Counted from the first letter of the stretch, positions 29,705-41,588 are shown. The stretch is 64,000 nt of DNA from Rhizobium tropici CIAT 899 (GCF_000330885.1 NC_020059.1:1725001-1789000), one strand, 5' to 3'. The notes: a model not told the origin generated them from the letters alone. Numbers and translations: made by a program.

Positions 29705-31058
29705 TATTCTCGTAGTCGACGACGAGGAAGACATTCGCGAAATCGTTTCGGGGATTCTTTCGGATGAGGGCCACGAAACCCGCACTGCGCATGACAGCGA
29801 CAGCGCGCTCGCCGCGATTTCCGATCGCGCGCCGCGGCTGATCTTCCTCGATATCTGGATGCAGGGCAGCAAGCTCGACGGTCTGGCGCTATTGGATGAG
29901 ATCAAGGCACGCCATCCGGAGCTGCCCGTGGTTATGATTTCGGGCCATGGCAATATCGAAACGGCCGTGTCCGCCATCAAGCGCGGCGCTTTCGATTTCA
30001 TCGAAAAGCCATTCAAGGCCGATCGCCTCATCCTGATCGCCGAGCGCGCGTTGGAAAATTCCAAGCTGAAGCGTGAGGTCTCCGAGCTTAAGCGCCGCAC
30101 GGGCGACGCCGTTGAATTGATCGGCACGTCGGTTGCGGTGTCGCAGCTGCGCCAGACCATCGACAAGGTTTCTCCCACCAACAGCCGCATCATGATCTTC
30201 GGTCCGTCGGGCTCCGGCAAGGAGCTCGTGGCCCGGATGATCCACAAGAAGTCGACCCGCGCCAATGGCCCCTTCGTGGCGCTGAACGCCGCCACAATCA
30301 CGCCGGAGCGCATGGAAATCGCCCTGTTCGGCACCGAAGGCTCGCCGGGGCAGGCGCGCAAGATCGGCGCCTTGGAAGAGGCCCATCGCGGTATCCTCTA
30401 TCTCGACGAAGTTGGTGAAATGCCGCGCGAGACGCAGAACAAGATCTTGCGGGTGCTCGTCGATCAGCAGTTCGAGCGCGTCGGCGGTTCCAAGCGGGTG
30501 AAGGTGGATGTGCGCATCATCTCGTCCACGGCCTACAATCTCGAGAGCCGCATTGCCGAGGGCCTGTTCCGCGAAGATCTCTATCACCGCCTAGCTGTCG
30601 TGCCCGTCCGCGTCCCTGCTCTTGCCGAGCGCCGGGAGGATATTCCCTTCCTCGTGGATCAGCTGATGCGCCAGATTTCGGAGCAGGCGGGCATCCGGCC
30701 GCGTCGCATCGGTGACGACGCCATGGCCGTGCTGCAGGCGCACGATTGGCCCGGCAACATCCGCCAGCTGCGCAATAACATCGAACGGCTGATGATCTTG
30801 GCACGCTCGGATGGCGCAGAAACGCCGATCACCGCGGAAATGCTGCCGACCGACCTCGGCGATATGCTGCCGAAGGTCTCCGCCAAGAATGATTATCACA
30901 TCATGACATTGCCGCTGCGCGAAGCCCGCGAAATGTTCGAGCGCGATTATCTCATCGCTCAGATCAACCGTTTCGGCGGCAATATCTCGCGCACGGCGGA
31001 ATTTGTCGGCATGGAGCGCTCGGCACTCCATCGCAAGCTGAAGTCGTTGGGCGTCTGA
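29694..31058 (+). CDS. ntrX: nitrogen regulation response regulator NtrX
   Basis: A 454-residue NtrC-family response regulator paired with NtrY. The receiver domain has phospho-acceptor Asp53 (FLDIW), the AAA+ domain has Walker A GPSGSGKE and YLDEVGEMP, and a Fis-type helix-turn-helix (ISRTAEFVGMERSALHRKL) closes the protein. The loop that carries GAFTGA in NtrC reads ALFGTEGSPGQARKIG, so the sigma-54 contact motif is absent. Loss of this motif is known for NtrX of other alphaproteobacteria and argues for direct regulation of sigma-70 promoters. The start is inside the end of ntrY. Confidence 0.97.
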   Translation: MASDILVVDDEEDIREIVSGILSDEGHETRTAHDSDSALAAISDRAPRLIFLDIWMQGSKLDGLALLDEIKARHPELPVVMISGHGNIETAVSAIKRGAFDFIEKPFKADRLILIAERALENSKLKREVSELKRRTGDAVELIGTSVAVSQLRQTIDKVSPTNSRIMIFGPSGSGKELVARMIHKKSTRANGPFVALNAATITPERMEIALFGTEGSPGQARKIGALEEAHRGILYLDEVGEMPRETQNKILRVLVDQQFERVGGSKRVKVDVRIISSTAYNLESRIAEGLFREDLYHRLAVVPVRVPALAERREDIPFLVDQLMRQISEQAGIRPRRIGDDAMAVLQAHDWPGNIRQLRNNIERLMILARSDGAETPITAEMLPTDLGDMLPKVSAKNDYHIMTLPLREAREMFERDYLIAQINRFGGNISRTAEFVGMERSALHRKLKSLGV

Positions 31059-31107
31059 TCGGCCGCCCGACATTTCGAACATCACAGCATTCGGATCAGG
31101 GGCTTTT

Positions 31108-31971
31108 ATGCCGAGAATAGCTTACGTCAACGGCCGCTACGTCAAGCATAGCGATGCCATGGTGCATATCGAGGATCGCGGCTACCAGTTCGCCGATGGC
31201 GTCTACGAGGTGTGCGAGGTTCGTCATGGCGTGATCGTCGACCTGACGCGCCATCTCGATCGACTCAATCGTTCGCTGAGCGAGCTGCGGATCGCCTGGC
31301 CGATGACGCGACAGGCATTGGTTCTTGTGATTCGCGAGACGCTGCGCCGCAACCATGTCCGCAATGGCCTATTCTATCTGCAGGTGACGCGCGGCGTTGC
31401 CCGGCGCGATCACGTCTTCCCGCCTGATGGCACGCCATCCTCGATCGTCGTCACCGCCAAGAGCACTGATCAGTCCGTGATTGCCAGGAAGAATGCCGAT
31501 GGCATCAAGGCGGTCACCGTCCGCGACAACCGCTGGGACCGCGTGGATATCAAGTCGGTCGGTCTGCTTCCGAACGCCATGGCCCGCCAACAGGCCAAGG
31601 AGGCCGGCGCGCAGGAGGCGATCTATATCGATCACAACGGCATGGTGAAGGAAGGTGCGGCGACTAACGTCTGGATCGTCGATCACGACGGGAATCTCGT
31701 CACCCGCCCGGCCGAGCATGGCATCCTGCGCGGCATCACCCGCACGACGTTGATGGACGTTGCAGCCAAGCTCGATGTGACGATCATCGAGCGATTCTTC
31801 TCGGTCGAAGAGATGATGAAGGCCCGCGAAGTCTTCATCACGGCGGCGACAAGTATCTGTTTTCCGGTCGTTTCTATCGATGGAGAGACGATAGCGAACG
31901 GTCATCCGGGCAGCATGTCACAGAAAATTCGTGAAGCCTTTTTCGACGTTGCGGAAAAGACTGCGATTTGA
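31108..31971 (+). CDS. D-amino-acid transaminase (PLP fold type IV)
   Basis: A 287-residue class IV aminotransferase. The PLP lysine is Lys149 in DIKSVGLLPN, and the cofactor phosphate region EGAATNVW and a C-terminal TAATSICFPV segment follow the D-alanine aminotransferase pattern rather than that of branched-chain enzymes. The likely reaction is D-alanine plus 2-oxoglutarate to pyruvate plus D-glutamate, supplying cell-wall D-amino acids. It follows ntrX by 49 bases and may read through from it. Confidence 0.92.
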   Translation: MPRIAYVNGRYVKHSDAMVHIEDRGYQFADGVYEVCEVRHGVIVDLTRHLDRLNRSLSELRIAWPMTRQALVLVIRETLRRNHVRNGLFYLQVTRGVARRDHVFPPDGTPSSIVVTAKSTDQSVIARKNADGIKAVTVRDNRWDRVDIKSVGLLPNAMARQQAKEAGAQEAIYIDHNGMVKEGAATNVWIVDHDGNLVTRPAEHGILRGITRTTLMDVAAKLDVTIIERFFSVEEMMKAREVFITAATSICFPVVSIDGETIANGHPGSMSQKIREAFFDVAEKTAI

Positions 31972-32078
31972 TACCAACATTCGCTGGGGGGAGAGAATGA
32001 GGGTATCTCCCGTCCGGGACCTCTGTATACCATGACATTCAACCGGCTCAGGTCGGCAAAAAAGAAAGAAGCGGCGCG

Positions 32079-32321
32079 ATGGCGGAACGTTCTCAGAACT
32101 TGCAGGACTTGTTTCTCAATACTGTTCGCAAGCAAAAGATTTCACTCACAATTTTCTTGATTAACGGCGTGAAGCTCACAGGTGTCGTAACCTCATTCGA
32201 CAATTTCTGCGTCCTGCTCCGCCGCGATGGCCATTCGCAGCTCGTCTACAAGCATGCGATCTCGACGATCATGCCGGGTCAGCCGATGCAGATGTTCGAG
32301 AGCGAAGAAGCCGCATCCTAA
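32079..32321 (+). CDS. hfq: RNA chaperone Hfq
   Basis: Hfq forms a hexameric ring that helps small RNAs pair with messenger RNAs; in rhizobia it also affects nitrogen fixation genes. The 80-residue product shows the Sm1 region ([20 protein letters not shown]) and the Sm2 motif YKHAIST with its key Tyr, Lys and His. The C-terminal tail is short, as usual in alphaproteobacteria. The hfq-hflX order seen here is conserved in many proteobacteria. Confidence 0.98.
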
Positions 32322-32399
32322 CCGGGACTTGCCGTTATCACGACACGCGATACCAAAAATGATTCCCTCATCCCGGAGACCGTAAAGCACCGGGATGAT

Positions 32400-33734
32400 A
32401 TGCGCGCCGTTGTCGTCGTGCCTGTGCTGAAACAGGCACGTGCCGCGCGTTCCGCTCAAGCCGACAGTGCCATCTCCGTTTCACGCCCACCCGAAAGCCG
32501 GCTGGAAGAGGCCAAGGGCCTCGCGCTGGCCATCGATCTCGATGTCGTCAACGGCTCAATCGTTCCGATCAGCGACCCGCGGCCGGCAACCCTGCTTGGA
32601 ACCGGCAAGATCGAGGAAATCCTCGCGTTGCTCGACGAGTTCAACGCCGGGCTCGTCATCGTCGATCATCCTTTGACGCCGGTACAGCAGCGCAATCTCG
32701 AGAAGGCATGGAACGCCAAGGTCATCGACCGCACCGGCCTCATTCTCGAAATCTTCGGCCGCCGCGCTTCCACCAAGGAAGGCACGCTGCAGGTCGAGCT
32801 TGCGCATCTGAACTACCAGAAGGGCCGGTTGGTTCGAAGCTGGACCCACCTTGAACGCCAGCGCGGCGGTGCCGGCTTCATGGGCGGCCCGGGTGAAACC
32901 CAGATCGAAGCCGACCGTCGCATGCTGCAAGAGCGGATCATCCGGTTGGAGCGCGAACTGGAACAGGTGGTTCGCACCCGTCAGCTTCATCGCGCCAAAC
33001 GAAAGAAGGTGCCGCATCCGATCGTGGCTCTGGTCGGCTATACCAATGCCGGCAAGTCGACGCTGTTCAATCGCATTACCGGCGCCGGCGTGCTGGCGGA
33101 AGACATGCTGTTTGCGACGCTCGATCCGACGCTGCGCCGCATGAAGCTGCCGCATGGCCGCACGGTCATTCTTTCAGATACCGTCGGCTTCATCTCCGAT
33201 CTGCCGACTCACCTGGTGGCCGCGTTTCGCGCAACGCTGGAAGAGGTGCTGGAAGCCGACCTGATTCTGCATGTCCGGGATCTCTCGGATGACGACAATC
33301 AGGCCCAGAGTGCAGATGTCATGCGCATTCTCGGCGATCTCGGCATTGGCGAGGCCGAAGGCGCCGAGCGCATTCTTGAGGTCTGGAACAAGATCGACCG
33401 CCTGGAGCCGGAAGCGCATGACGCCATCGTCCAGAAGGCGTCGACTGCTGAAAACGTCATTGCGGTCTCAGCGATAACAGGCGAGGGCGTTGATCGTCTG
33501 ATGGATGAAATCAGCCGGCGTCTTTCCGGCGTGCTGACGGAAACGACGATCACGCTGCCGGTCAAAAAACTGCCGCTGCTGCCCTGGCTTTACAATCACG
33601 CCATCGTCGATAACCGCGAGGACAATGAGGACGGTACGGTGACGCTCGACGTCCGATTGACCGAGGCTGAAGCGGCTGAATTGGAGCGGCGCATGGGCAA
33701 TGGCCCGAAGCCGCAGCGCGAAGACTGGGAATAG
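32400..33734 (+). CDS. hflX: ribosome-associated GTPase HflX
   Basis: HflX is a GTPase that binds the large ribosomal subunit and rescues stalled or stressed ribosomes. The 444-residue product has the glycine-rich HflX domain (GRRASTKEGTLQVELA, then GAGFMGGPGETQIEADRR) and a GTPase domain with P-loop GYTNAGKST near residue 215 and DTVGFISDLP as switch II. ATG 32400 is the first standard start, but the frame is open back to the hfq stop (32319-32321). The extra codons read TTRDTKNDSLIPETVKHRDD just before the Met and have no ATG, GTG or TTG. Confidence 0.95.
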   Translation: MRAVVVVPVLKQARAARSAQADSAISVSRPPESRLEEAKGLALAIDLDVVNGSIVPISDPRPATLLGTGKIEEILALLDEFNAGLVIVDHPLTPVQQRNLEKAWNAKVIDRTGLILEIFGRRASTKEGTLQVELAHLNYQKGRLVRSWTHLERQRGGAGFMGGPGETQIEADRRMLQERIIRLERELEQVVRTRQLHRAKRKKVPHPIVALVGYTNAGKSTLFNRITGAGVLAEDMLFATLDPTLRRMKLPHGRTVILSDTVGFISDLPTHLVAAFRATLEEVLEADLILHVRDLSDDDNQAQSADVMRILGDLGIGEAEGAERILEVWNKIDRLEPEAHDAIVQKASTAENVIAVSAITGEGVDRLMDEISRRLSGVLTETTITLPVKKLPLLPWLYNHAIVDNREDNEDGTVTLDVRLTEAEAAELERRMGNGPKPQREDWE

Positions 33735-33752
33735 GCGTTTTTACGCCGTTTT
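33734..33752 (+). terminator. terminator between hflX and mazG
   Basis: A compact 5-bp stem, GGCGT (33734-33738) with ACGCC (33743-33747), a TTTT loop and GTTTTG behind it. It begins within the hflX stop codon and covers the mazG stop on the other strand, so it probably ends hflX transcription. Confidence 0.6.
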
Positions 33753-34592
33753 GACTCCGGCAAGCTGCCGCTCGATGGCTTTAGCCGACTGCCAGATCTC
33801 TTCCATCCGCTCCAGCGAGGCGCCTTCCAACGTCTCGCCTTCAGCCTCGAGCGTCGTTTCGATGTGATGGAAGCGGCGGCGGAACTTGGTGTTTGTGCCG
33901 CGCAAAGCCTGCTCCGGATCGGCCTTCACATGCCGGCCGATATTGACTACAGCAAAGATCAGATCGCCGAGTTCGTCGCTGACCTTGGCCTTGTCGCCGC
34001 TTGCAAGTGCTGCCCGCAATTCGCCGATTTCCTCCTCGATCTTGTCGAGGATCGGCTCCGGCGCAGACCAATCGAAACCCACCTTGGCGGCGCGCTCCTG
34101 CAGTTTCAAGGCTTCGGTCAGGGCAGGGAAAGTCCGCTGCACCGAACCCAGGAAACCGGCCTTGAGATCTTCAATGATACCGCTCTTGGCGCGGCGTTCG
34201 GCGCGTTCCCGCTTCTCCTCGGCCTTGATCCGATCCCATTGCAGCGTCACCGCGTCCTCGGTCTTGGCATCGGAGACGGCAAAGACATGCGGATGGCGGC
34301 GGATCATCTTGCGGGAGATGGCGTGGACGACATCGCCGAAGGAAAACGCGCCGGCCTCCTCGGCGATCCGGGAATGGAAAACGACCTGTAGCAAGAGATC
34401 GCCGAGCTCGTCGCAGAGATCGTCCGTATCCTTGCGCTCGATCGCATCCGCGACTTCATAGGCCTCTTCAATAGTATAGGGCTTGATGGTCTCGAAGGTC
34501 TGGACAATATCCCAAGGGCAGCCGCTTTCGGGGTTTCGCAGCGCCGCCATGATGTCGATCAGGCCGTTTATGTCTCGCGATGCTTCCATCAT
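33741..34592 (-). CDS. mazG: nucleoside triphosphate pyrophosphohydrolase MazG
   Basis: MazG hydrolyses nucleoside triphosphates to monophosphates and pyrophosphate; in E. coli it lowers ppGpp-linked stress and removes damaged nucleotides. The 283 residues contain two MazG modules. The first begins with PESGCPWDIVQTFETIKPYTIEEAYEVADAI, with metal-binding Glu and Asp residues in EExxEVADAI and DELGDLLLQV. The second has the parallel KIEEEIGEL and DELGDLIFAV. It is convergent with hflX; no mazE/mazF genes are near. Confidence 0.96.
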   Translation of the reverse strand: MMEASRDINGLIDIMAALRNPESGCPWDIVQTFETIKPYTIEEAYEVADAIERKDTDDLCDELGDLLLQVVFHSRIAEEAGAFSFGDVVHAISRKMIRRHPHVFAVSDAKTEDAVTLQWDRIKAEEKRERAERRAKSGIIEDLKAGFLGSVQRTFPALTEALKLQERAAKVGFDWSAPEPILDKIEEEIGELRAALASGDKAKVSDELGDLIFAVVNIGRHVKADPEQALRGTNTKFRRRFHHIETTLEAEGETLEGASLERMEEIWQSAKAIERQLAGVKTA

Positions 34593-34611
34593 TGCCTCGG
34601 GTCTTGCTCTG

Positions 34612-35199
34612 TCAATTCAAAGGGATGTCGTTACTGCTCTTCGACGCCTGGTAGTTGTCGGAGAGATCCGCATAGGCCCGCTTGATGCGCGCGGTCTGGT
34701 CCTTCAGCTCGCCTTTGCGTGGATCGTCTTCCGTCTCCACGAGGTCGGAAATGGCAAAGCTGTTCCAGAATGCGTTTTGGCGGCGATAGCCACCCGGCTC
34801 CAGGCCGAAGACTTCTTTTAGGATCTTGAGATCATGCGGGATCGCAAAGGCATCCCGGGAGTCCTCGTGGCTGAAGAAATAGTAGAAATTGTCGAAACCG
34901 GCCCAGGTGATCGCCGACATGCACATGGTGCAGGGCTCATGGGTCGACAGAAAGATCAAACCCTTGGTCGCGGGCTTCTCGCCGAGTTCGTAGAAGCGCT
35001 TCAGGGTGTGAACCTCGCCATGCCAGAGCGGATTTTCCAATTCATTGTTGGTTTCCGCAATGACGAGCGATAGATCGGGCTTTCGCAGGATGGCCGCGCC
35101 GAAAACCTTGTTGCCGGCCGCGACGCCTTTGCGGGTCAGGGGCAGAATGTCATGCTCGACGACGTTGAGAAGGCGTGCAGCGATGCTATTGTCAGACAA
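34612..35199 (-). CDS. cytidine/guanine-type nucleoside deaminase family protein
   Basis: A zinc deaminase of 195 residues. The active-site motif HGEV has zinc ligand His60 and the proton-shuttle Glu62; Cys90 and Cys93 in PCTMC are the other two ligands. The substrate could be a nucleobase, nucleoside or tRNA adenosine; the sequence between the motifs does not settle it. I chose TTG at 35197-35199, with GGAG about 6 bases upstream, over an ATG 41 codons earlier whose extension does not fit the fold. It lies 19 bases upstream of mazG on the same strand, forming a possible nucleotide-sanitation pair. Confidence 0.85.
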   Translation of the reverse strand: MSDNSIAARLLNVVEHDILPLTRKGVAAGNKVFGAAILRKPDLSLVIAETNNELENPLWHGEVHTLKRFYELGEKPATKGLIFLSTHEPCTMCMSAITWAGFDNFYYFFSHEDSRDAFAIPHDLKILKEVFGLEPGGYRRQNAFWNSFAISDLVETEDDPRKGELKDQTARIKRAYADLSDNYQASKSSNDIPLN

Positions 35200-35320
35200 A
35201 GGTTTTCTCCAACGATTTTCGCTGCAGTCTATCGGGATTGCAAATGCGGCGGTATGCGTAAATAACTTAAAGACTATGTTTGCCACAAGCAATAAAGCAG
35301 CTCGGCAACGGCGCTGAGTC

Positions 35321-35341
35321 ATAAAACTCTATAGATTTTAT
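35321..35341. promoter_or_regulatory. AT-rich inverted repeat upstream of cysG
   Basis: Arms ATAAAA (35321-35326) and TTTTAT (35336-35341) surround a CTATAG core, in the 292-base gap between the divergent deaminase and cysG genes, about 150 bases before cysG. It is a plausible operator for the sulfur assimilation genes; the regulator is not identifiable. Confidence 0.35.
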
Positions 35342-35491
35342 AGGCTTATTGCAATCTGCTCGCCTGGTGAGTTTTGCTCAAATCCTTGTCATGTCGAGCA
35401 AAAGAATACGCGCATGCATGGGCATTAGAATTTCTGTTTCTTCAATCTCTTGGCCGCAGGGGCGATATTCGCCAAATCTCGAAGTGGAACC

Positions 35492-36931
<1,440 letters not shown>

Positions 36932-36934
36932 TTG

Positions 36935-37249
36935 ATGGTCGACAAGGTTCTGACCGCAAACCGGCTCACCGATGGCGTCGCCGTCTGGCTCAATGCAAAT
37001 GGCGAGTGGGTGACATCGCTGCAGGAGGCGCTGGTCGCTCGGCATGCCGAAGCGGAAGCCGCGCTGGAAGCGATCGGCAAGCAGGCCTATGCTGACAACA
37101 AGGTCGTCGACGTCAATCTTATCGACGTGCAGGAAACGGGCGGCAAGCTTTGGCCGCTGCGCCTGCGCGAGCGCATCCGCGCCGAAGGCCCCACCATGGA
37201 ATACGCGCCCGGCTATGCTGCGGCCGATCCCGATTTCATTGCAGTCTGA
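36935..37249 (+). CDS. DUF2849-family protein of the sulfite-reduction operon
   Basis: A 104-residue soluble acidic protein with the start TANRLTDGVAVWL and the end EYAPGYAAADPDFIAV, recognisable as DUF2849. The family has no established activity but is found beside cysI/cysG in alphaproteobacteria, which points to an accessory role in sulfite reduction. It begins 3 bases after cysG with AAGGAA upstream and ends 17 bases before cysI. Confidence 0.88.
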   Translation: MVDKVLTANRLTDGVAVWLNANGEWVTSLQEALVARHAEAEAALEAIGKQAYADNKVVDVNLIDVQETGGKLWPLRLRERIRAEGPTMEYAPGYAAADPDFIAV

Positions 37250-37266
37250 GAAGTCCCGAGGAAGTC

Positions 37267-38946
<1,680 letters not shown>

Positions 38947-38957
38947 GGAGATTGACC

Positions 38958-39470
38958 ATGACCAAGATCTGGCGTGAAACAGGCTTCGTGGAGCATGATC
39001 CGTGGGTCATCGAAACTGACGAGGTCAAGGCAACCGAGGCGCAGAAGCCGCTGCTCGGCCTCGATGCGTTGATCGCAAAGGCGGAAGAGAGCAATGAGGC
39101 CGGCCTCGGCGTCGTCATCAAGCCAGCCGACGACGTGACACGGCTGCAGCCCTATCTCGACCGTCTCGATATCGTCGCGGTTGCCTTTCCAGCCTTCAAT
39201 GATGGTCGTGCCTTCAGCCATGCCTCGCTGCTGCGCCAACGCCTCGGCTACGCCAATGAGCTGCGTGCTGTCGGCGACGTGCTGATCGACCAGATTCCGT
39301 TGATGCTGCGCGTCGGCATTGATAGTTTCTCGGTGACGAATGAAACCGCACTGAAGAGATTGGCGGAGAACCGCCTTCCGGGCATTCCGCATTACTATCA
39401 GCCGACCGCGCGCCGCGCAGAAGGCGGGCAGGCCTATAGCTGGCGGCGATTGCCGGCAAAGTCGGCCTGA
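38958..39470 (+). CDS. DUF934-family protein of the sulfite-reduction operon
   Basis: A 170-residue cytoplasmic protein of the DUF934 family, usually annotated as an oxidoreductase of unknown function and nearly always found next to cysI in proteobacteria that lack CysJ. The typical GRAFSHASLLRQRLGY segment is at about residues 87-102. It starts 11 bases after cysI with AAGGAG upstream. A role in feeding or assembling the sulfite reductase is inferred only from context. Confidence 0.9.
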   Translation: MTKIWRETGFVEHDPWVIETDEVKATEAQKPLLGLDALIAKAEESNEAGLGVVIKPADDVTRLQPYLDRLDIVAVAFPAFNDGRAFSHASLLRQRLGYANELRAVGDVLIDQIPLMLRVGIDSFSVTNETALKRLAENRLPGIPHYYQPTARRAEGGQAYSWRRLPAKSA

Positions 39471-39715
39471 TGTCGAAAGGCGGCCGTTGCGGCAATTTGA
39501 CAGCGTCGGATTGCCGTATTCAAGCCTTTCGAATTATGTACGTTCGGTGATATGGAAACTTGACTGGAATAGGCATATTTCAGTCCCGTAACGTCGGTTG
39601 GAATGGAATGCCTTTCAAAACCGGCTATATTGTTATATCAGCGTCGCGAAATGAGCCTGCCAGGGAATACGTGCCCAGGAAGAACGCGTAAGACTAATAC
39701 GGGATTCGAGACAGA

Positions 39716-40528
39716 ATGAACGCCCCCGCAAAGACAGATGAATTTGCTTCAGCAGTACCCGCCGGCGTCTTCGCCGAGAAGGTGCTGAGCGTCACGCATT
39801 ATACCGACCGGCTCTTTCGCTTCACCATGACCCGGCCGCAGGGCTTCCGTTTCCGCTCGGGCGAGTTCGCCATGATCGGCCTCATGGTCGAGGGGAAGCC
39901 GCTTTATCGCGCCTATTCGATCGCGAGCCCCGCCTGGGCCGATGAGCTTGAATTCTTTTCCATCAAGGTGCCGGACGGTCCGCTGACCTCGCACCTGCAG
40001 AACATCAAGCCCGGCGACGAAGTGCTGATGCGCAAGAAGCCGACGGGCACGCTGGTTCTGGATGCGCTGACGCCCGGCCGTCGGCTCTATATGTTCTCGA
40101 CCGGCACCGGAGTTGCGCCGTTTGCGAGCCTTATCCGCGATCCGGAAACCTATGAAAAATTCGAGGAAGTCATCCTCACCCACACGACGCGCGATGTTGC
40201 CGAGCTGAAATACGGCTTCGATCTTGTCGAGGAAATCCGCAATGACGAGATCCTTAGCGAAGTCGTCGGCGATAAGCTGCGCCACTACGCGACCGTCACC
40301 CGCGAGGAATTCCCCTTCAAGGGCCGCATCACCGATCTCATCGAAAACGGCAAGCTTTTCAGCGACCTCGGCGTACCGCCGCTGGATCCCGTGATCGATC
40401 GCGGCATGATCTGCGGCTCCTCCGCCATGCTGAAGGACACCAAGGTCCTGCTCGAAAAGGCCGGCCTGAACGAAGGTGCCAACAACAAGCCGGCCGAGTT
40501 CGTCATCGAACGCGCTTTCGTCGGTTAA
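39716..40528 (+). CDS. fpr: ferredoxin-NADP reductase
   Basis: A 270-residue plant-type-like bacterial FAD enzyme that exchanges electrons between NADPH and ferredoxin or flavodoxin. The FAD-binding motif is YRAYSIAS (about residues 63-70); the NADP-binding motif is STGTGVAPFASLIRDP near 130; the C-terminus ends FVIERAFVG with the terminal-residue pattern of subclass I Fpr. It may feed the sulfite reductase encoded just upstream or serve oxidative-stress defence. A 245-base gap before it suggests its own promoter, and a terminator follows. Confidence 0.95.
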   Translation: MNAPAKTDEFASAVPAGVFAEKVLSVTHYTDRLFRFTMTRPQGFRFRSGEFAMIGLMVEGKPLYRAYSIASPAWADELEFFSIKVPDGPLTSHLQNIKPGDEVLMRKKPTGTLVLDALTPGRRLYMFSTGTGVAPFASLIRDPETYEKFEEVILTHTTRDVAELKYGFDLVEEIRNDEILSEVVGDKLRHYATVTREEFPFKGRITDLIENGKLFSDLGVPPLDPVIDRGMICGSSAMLKDTKVLLEKAGLNEGANNKPAEFVIERAFVG

Positions 40529-40551
40529 GCAAATTATTCCAATGCTAAATG

Positions 40552-40583
40552 AAAGGCGGTTTCGGCAACGGGGCCGCCTTTTT
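40552..40583 (+). terminator. intrinsic terminator of fpr
   Basis: Arms AAAGGCGG (40552-40559) and CCGCCTTT (40574-40581) with a 14-base loop and further T residues. It abuts the stop codon of the convergent GntR gene. Confidence 0.8.
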
Positions 40584-41197
40584 CATGCGTTGTTGAGATA
40601 ATCGATAAGTGCAGCCATGGCTGTGCGCGCCTTGTCCGCATCGCCGCCGCGGATGGCGTCTATCGCCTGAACATGCATGGTGATCGCGCCGCCCATGCGG
40701 TCATGCGTTCCAGTCGAATACCATAGCCGGCGCGCATGTGTTTGCACTGGGGCGAGCGCTGCCGTGATGAAGTTGTTGGGGCAGGCGGCTTCCAGAATTT
40801 CATCGAATGTCTTGTCGGCGGCGAAAAAACCGGGCAGGTCGCCGGTACCGGCGCATTCCGCCATCCGTCGGGCGCATTCGCGCAATCGCTCCCGCTGCTG
40901 CGGATCGGCATAGGTGGCGGCGAGCGCGGCGGCAATCGGTTCGAGTTCGCGTCGCACCTGCATGACATATTGATGATCTTCCGGGCGAATTTCCGCGATT
41001 TGCAGGCCGACGCGCGGGCGCACATGGATCAATCCCTGCCAGGCAAGCTTCTGAATGGCCTCGCGCACCGGCGTCCGTCCGTGTCCCGCCATCTCGATCA
41101 GCTGTTTTTCGGTCACAAGGTCGCCTGGCTTCAACTCAAGCGACACGATCGCATATTCCAGCGCGAGATAGGCAAGATGGCTGAGCGAATTCTGCAT
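40583..41197 (-). CDS. GntR-family transcriptional regulator (FCD type)
   Basis: A 204-residue regulator: a GntR winged helix (about 20-75; GDLVTEKQLIEMAGHGRTPVREAIQKL) and an all-helical FCD ligand-binding domain (about 85-200) that usually binds a carboxylate or amino-acid-type metabolite through a metal. No target operon lies beside it, since fpr is convergent and a non-coding gap lies upstream, so its ligand and regulon cannot be inferred. Confidence 0.93.
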   Translation of the reverse strand: MQNSLSHLAYLALEYAIVSLELKPGDLVTEKQLIEMAGHGRTPVREAIQKLAWQGLIHVRPRVGLQIAEIRPEDHQYVMQVRRELEPIAAALAATYADPQQRERLRECARRMAECAGTGDLPGFFAADKTFDEILEAACPNNFITAALAPVQTHARRLWYSTGTHDRMGGAITMHVQAIDAIRGGDADKARTAMAALIDYLNNA

Positions 41198-41381
41198 CCG
41201 AAATCATGTCCGGCTTATGCGTGAGAGCACACAGTGTCATCTGGCCTCGTCGAAGGCAACGGTCGCGACACGTCAACAAGGCCGGCTCGGCGGCGCGTTC
41301 AAATCGCCTTACCGGAAATCGTCGTTCCCAGGGGCCGACGATTTCCGGATATTTCGCAAGTGGAGCAAAGGAGCCGCGTCG

Positions 41382-41588
41382 TTATTGGCCGATTGCAGTG
41401 GCAAGGGTGGGCGGTCTTCGTTTGGCGGCCATGAGAAGGTCCAGCTCGGTGGACGACGGGCCGAACTTGTAGAAAAGGCGTTTTGCCTCCGCATCATCGA
41501 GACGGTACTTCCGTGCAAACTCGGCAATGCTGTATGGGCGGCCGCGGATGACTTTGCGGGCGGTTGTCCGATTGGCGTTTTCTATCAT
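41382..41588 (-). CDS. conserved-looking small basic protein
   Basis: A 68-residue protein, strongly basic at the N-terminus (RTTARKVIRGR), with a helical segment (PYSIAEFARKYRLDDAEAKR) that could be a helix-turn-helix, ending near TELDLLMAAKRRPP. I recall similar short hypothetical proteins in rhizobia but no named family. ATG 41588 is supported by AAAGGAGG ending 8 bases upstream; an ATG 9 codons earlier (41615) would place that site inside the gene. It is alone, downstream of the GlsB-type terminator. Confidence 0.7.
   Translation of the reverse strand: MIENANRTTARKVIRGRPYSIAEFARKYRLDDAEAKRLFYKFGPSSTELDLLMAAKRRPPTLATAIGQ

Noticed and set aside
33741..34592. MazG as part of a mazEF toxin-antitoxin locus
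   Set aside because: No mazE or mazF lies on either side; the enzyme is a housekeeping pyrophosphohydrolase.
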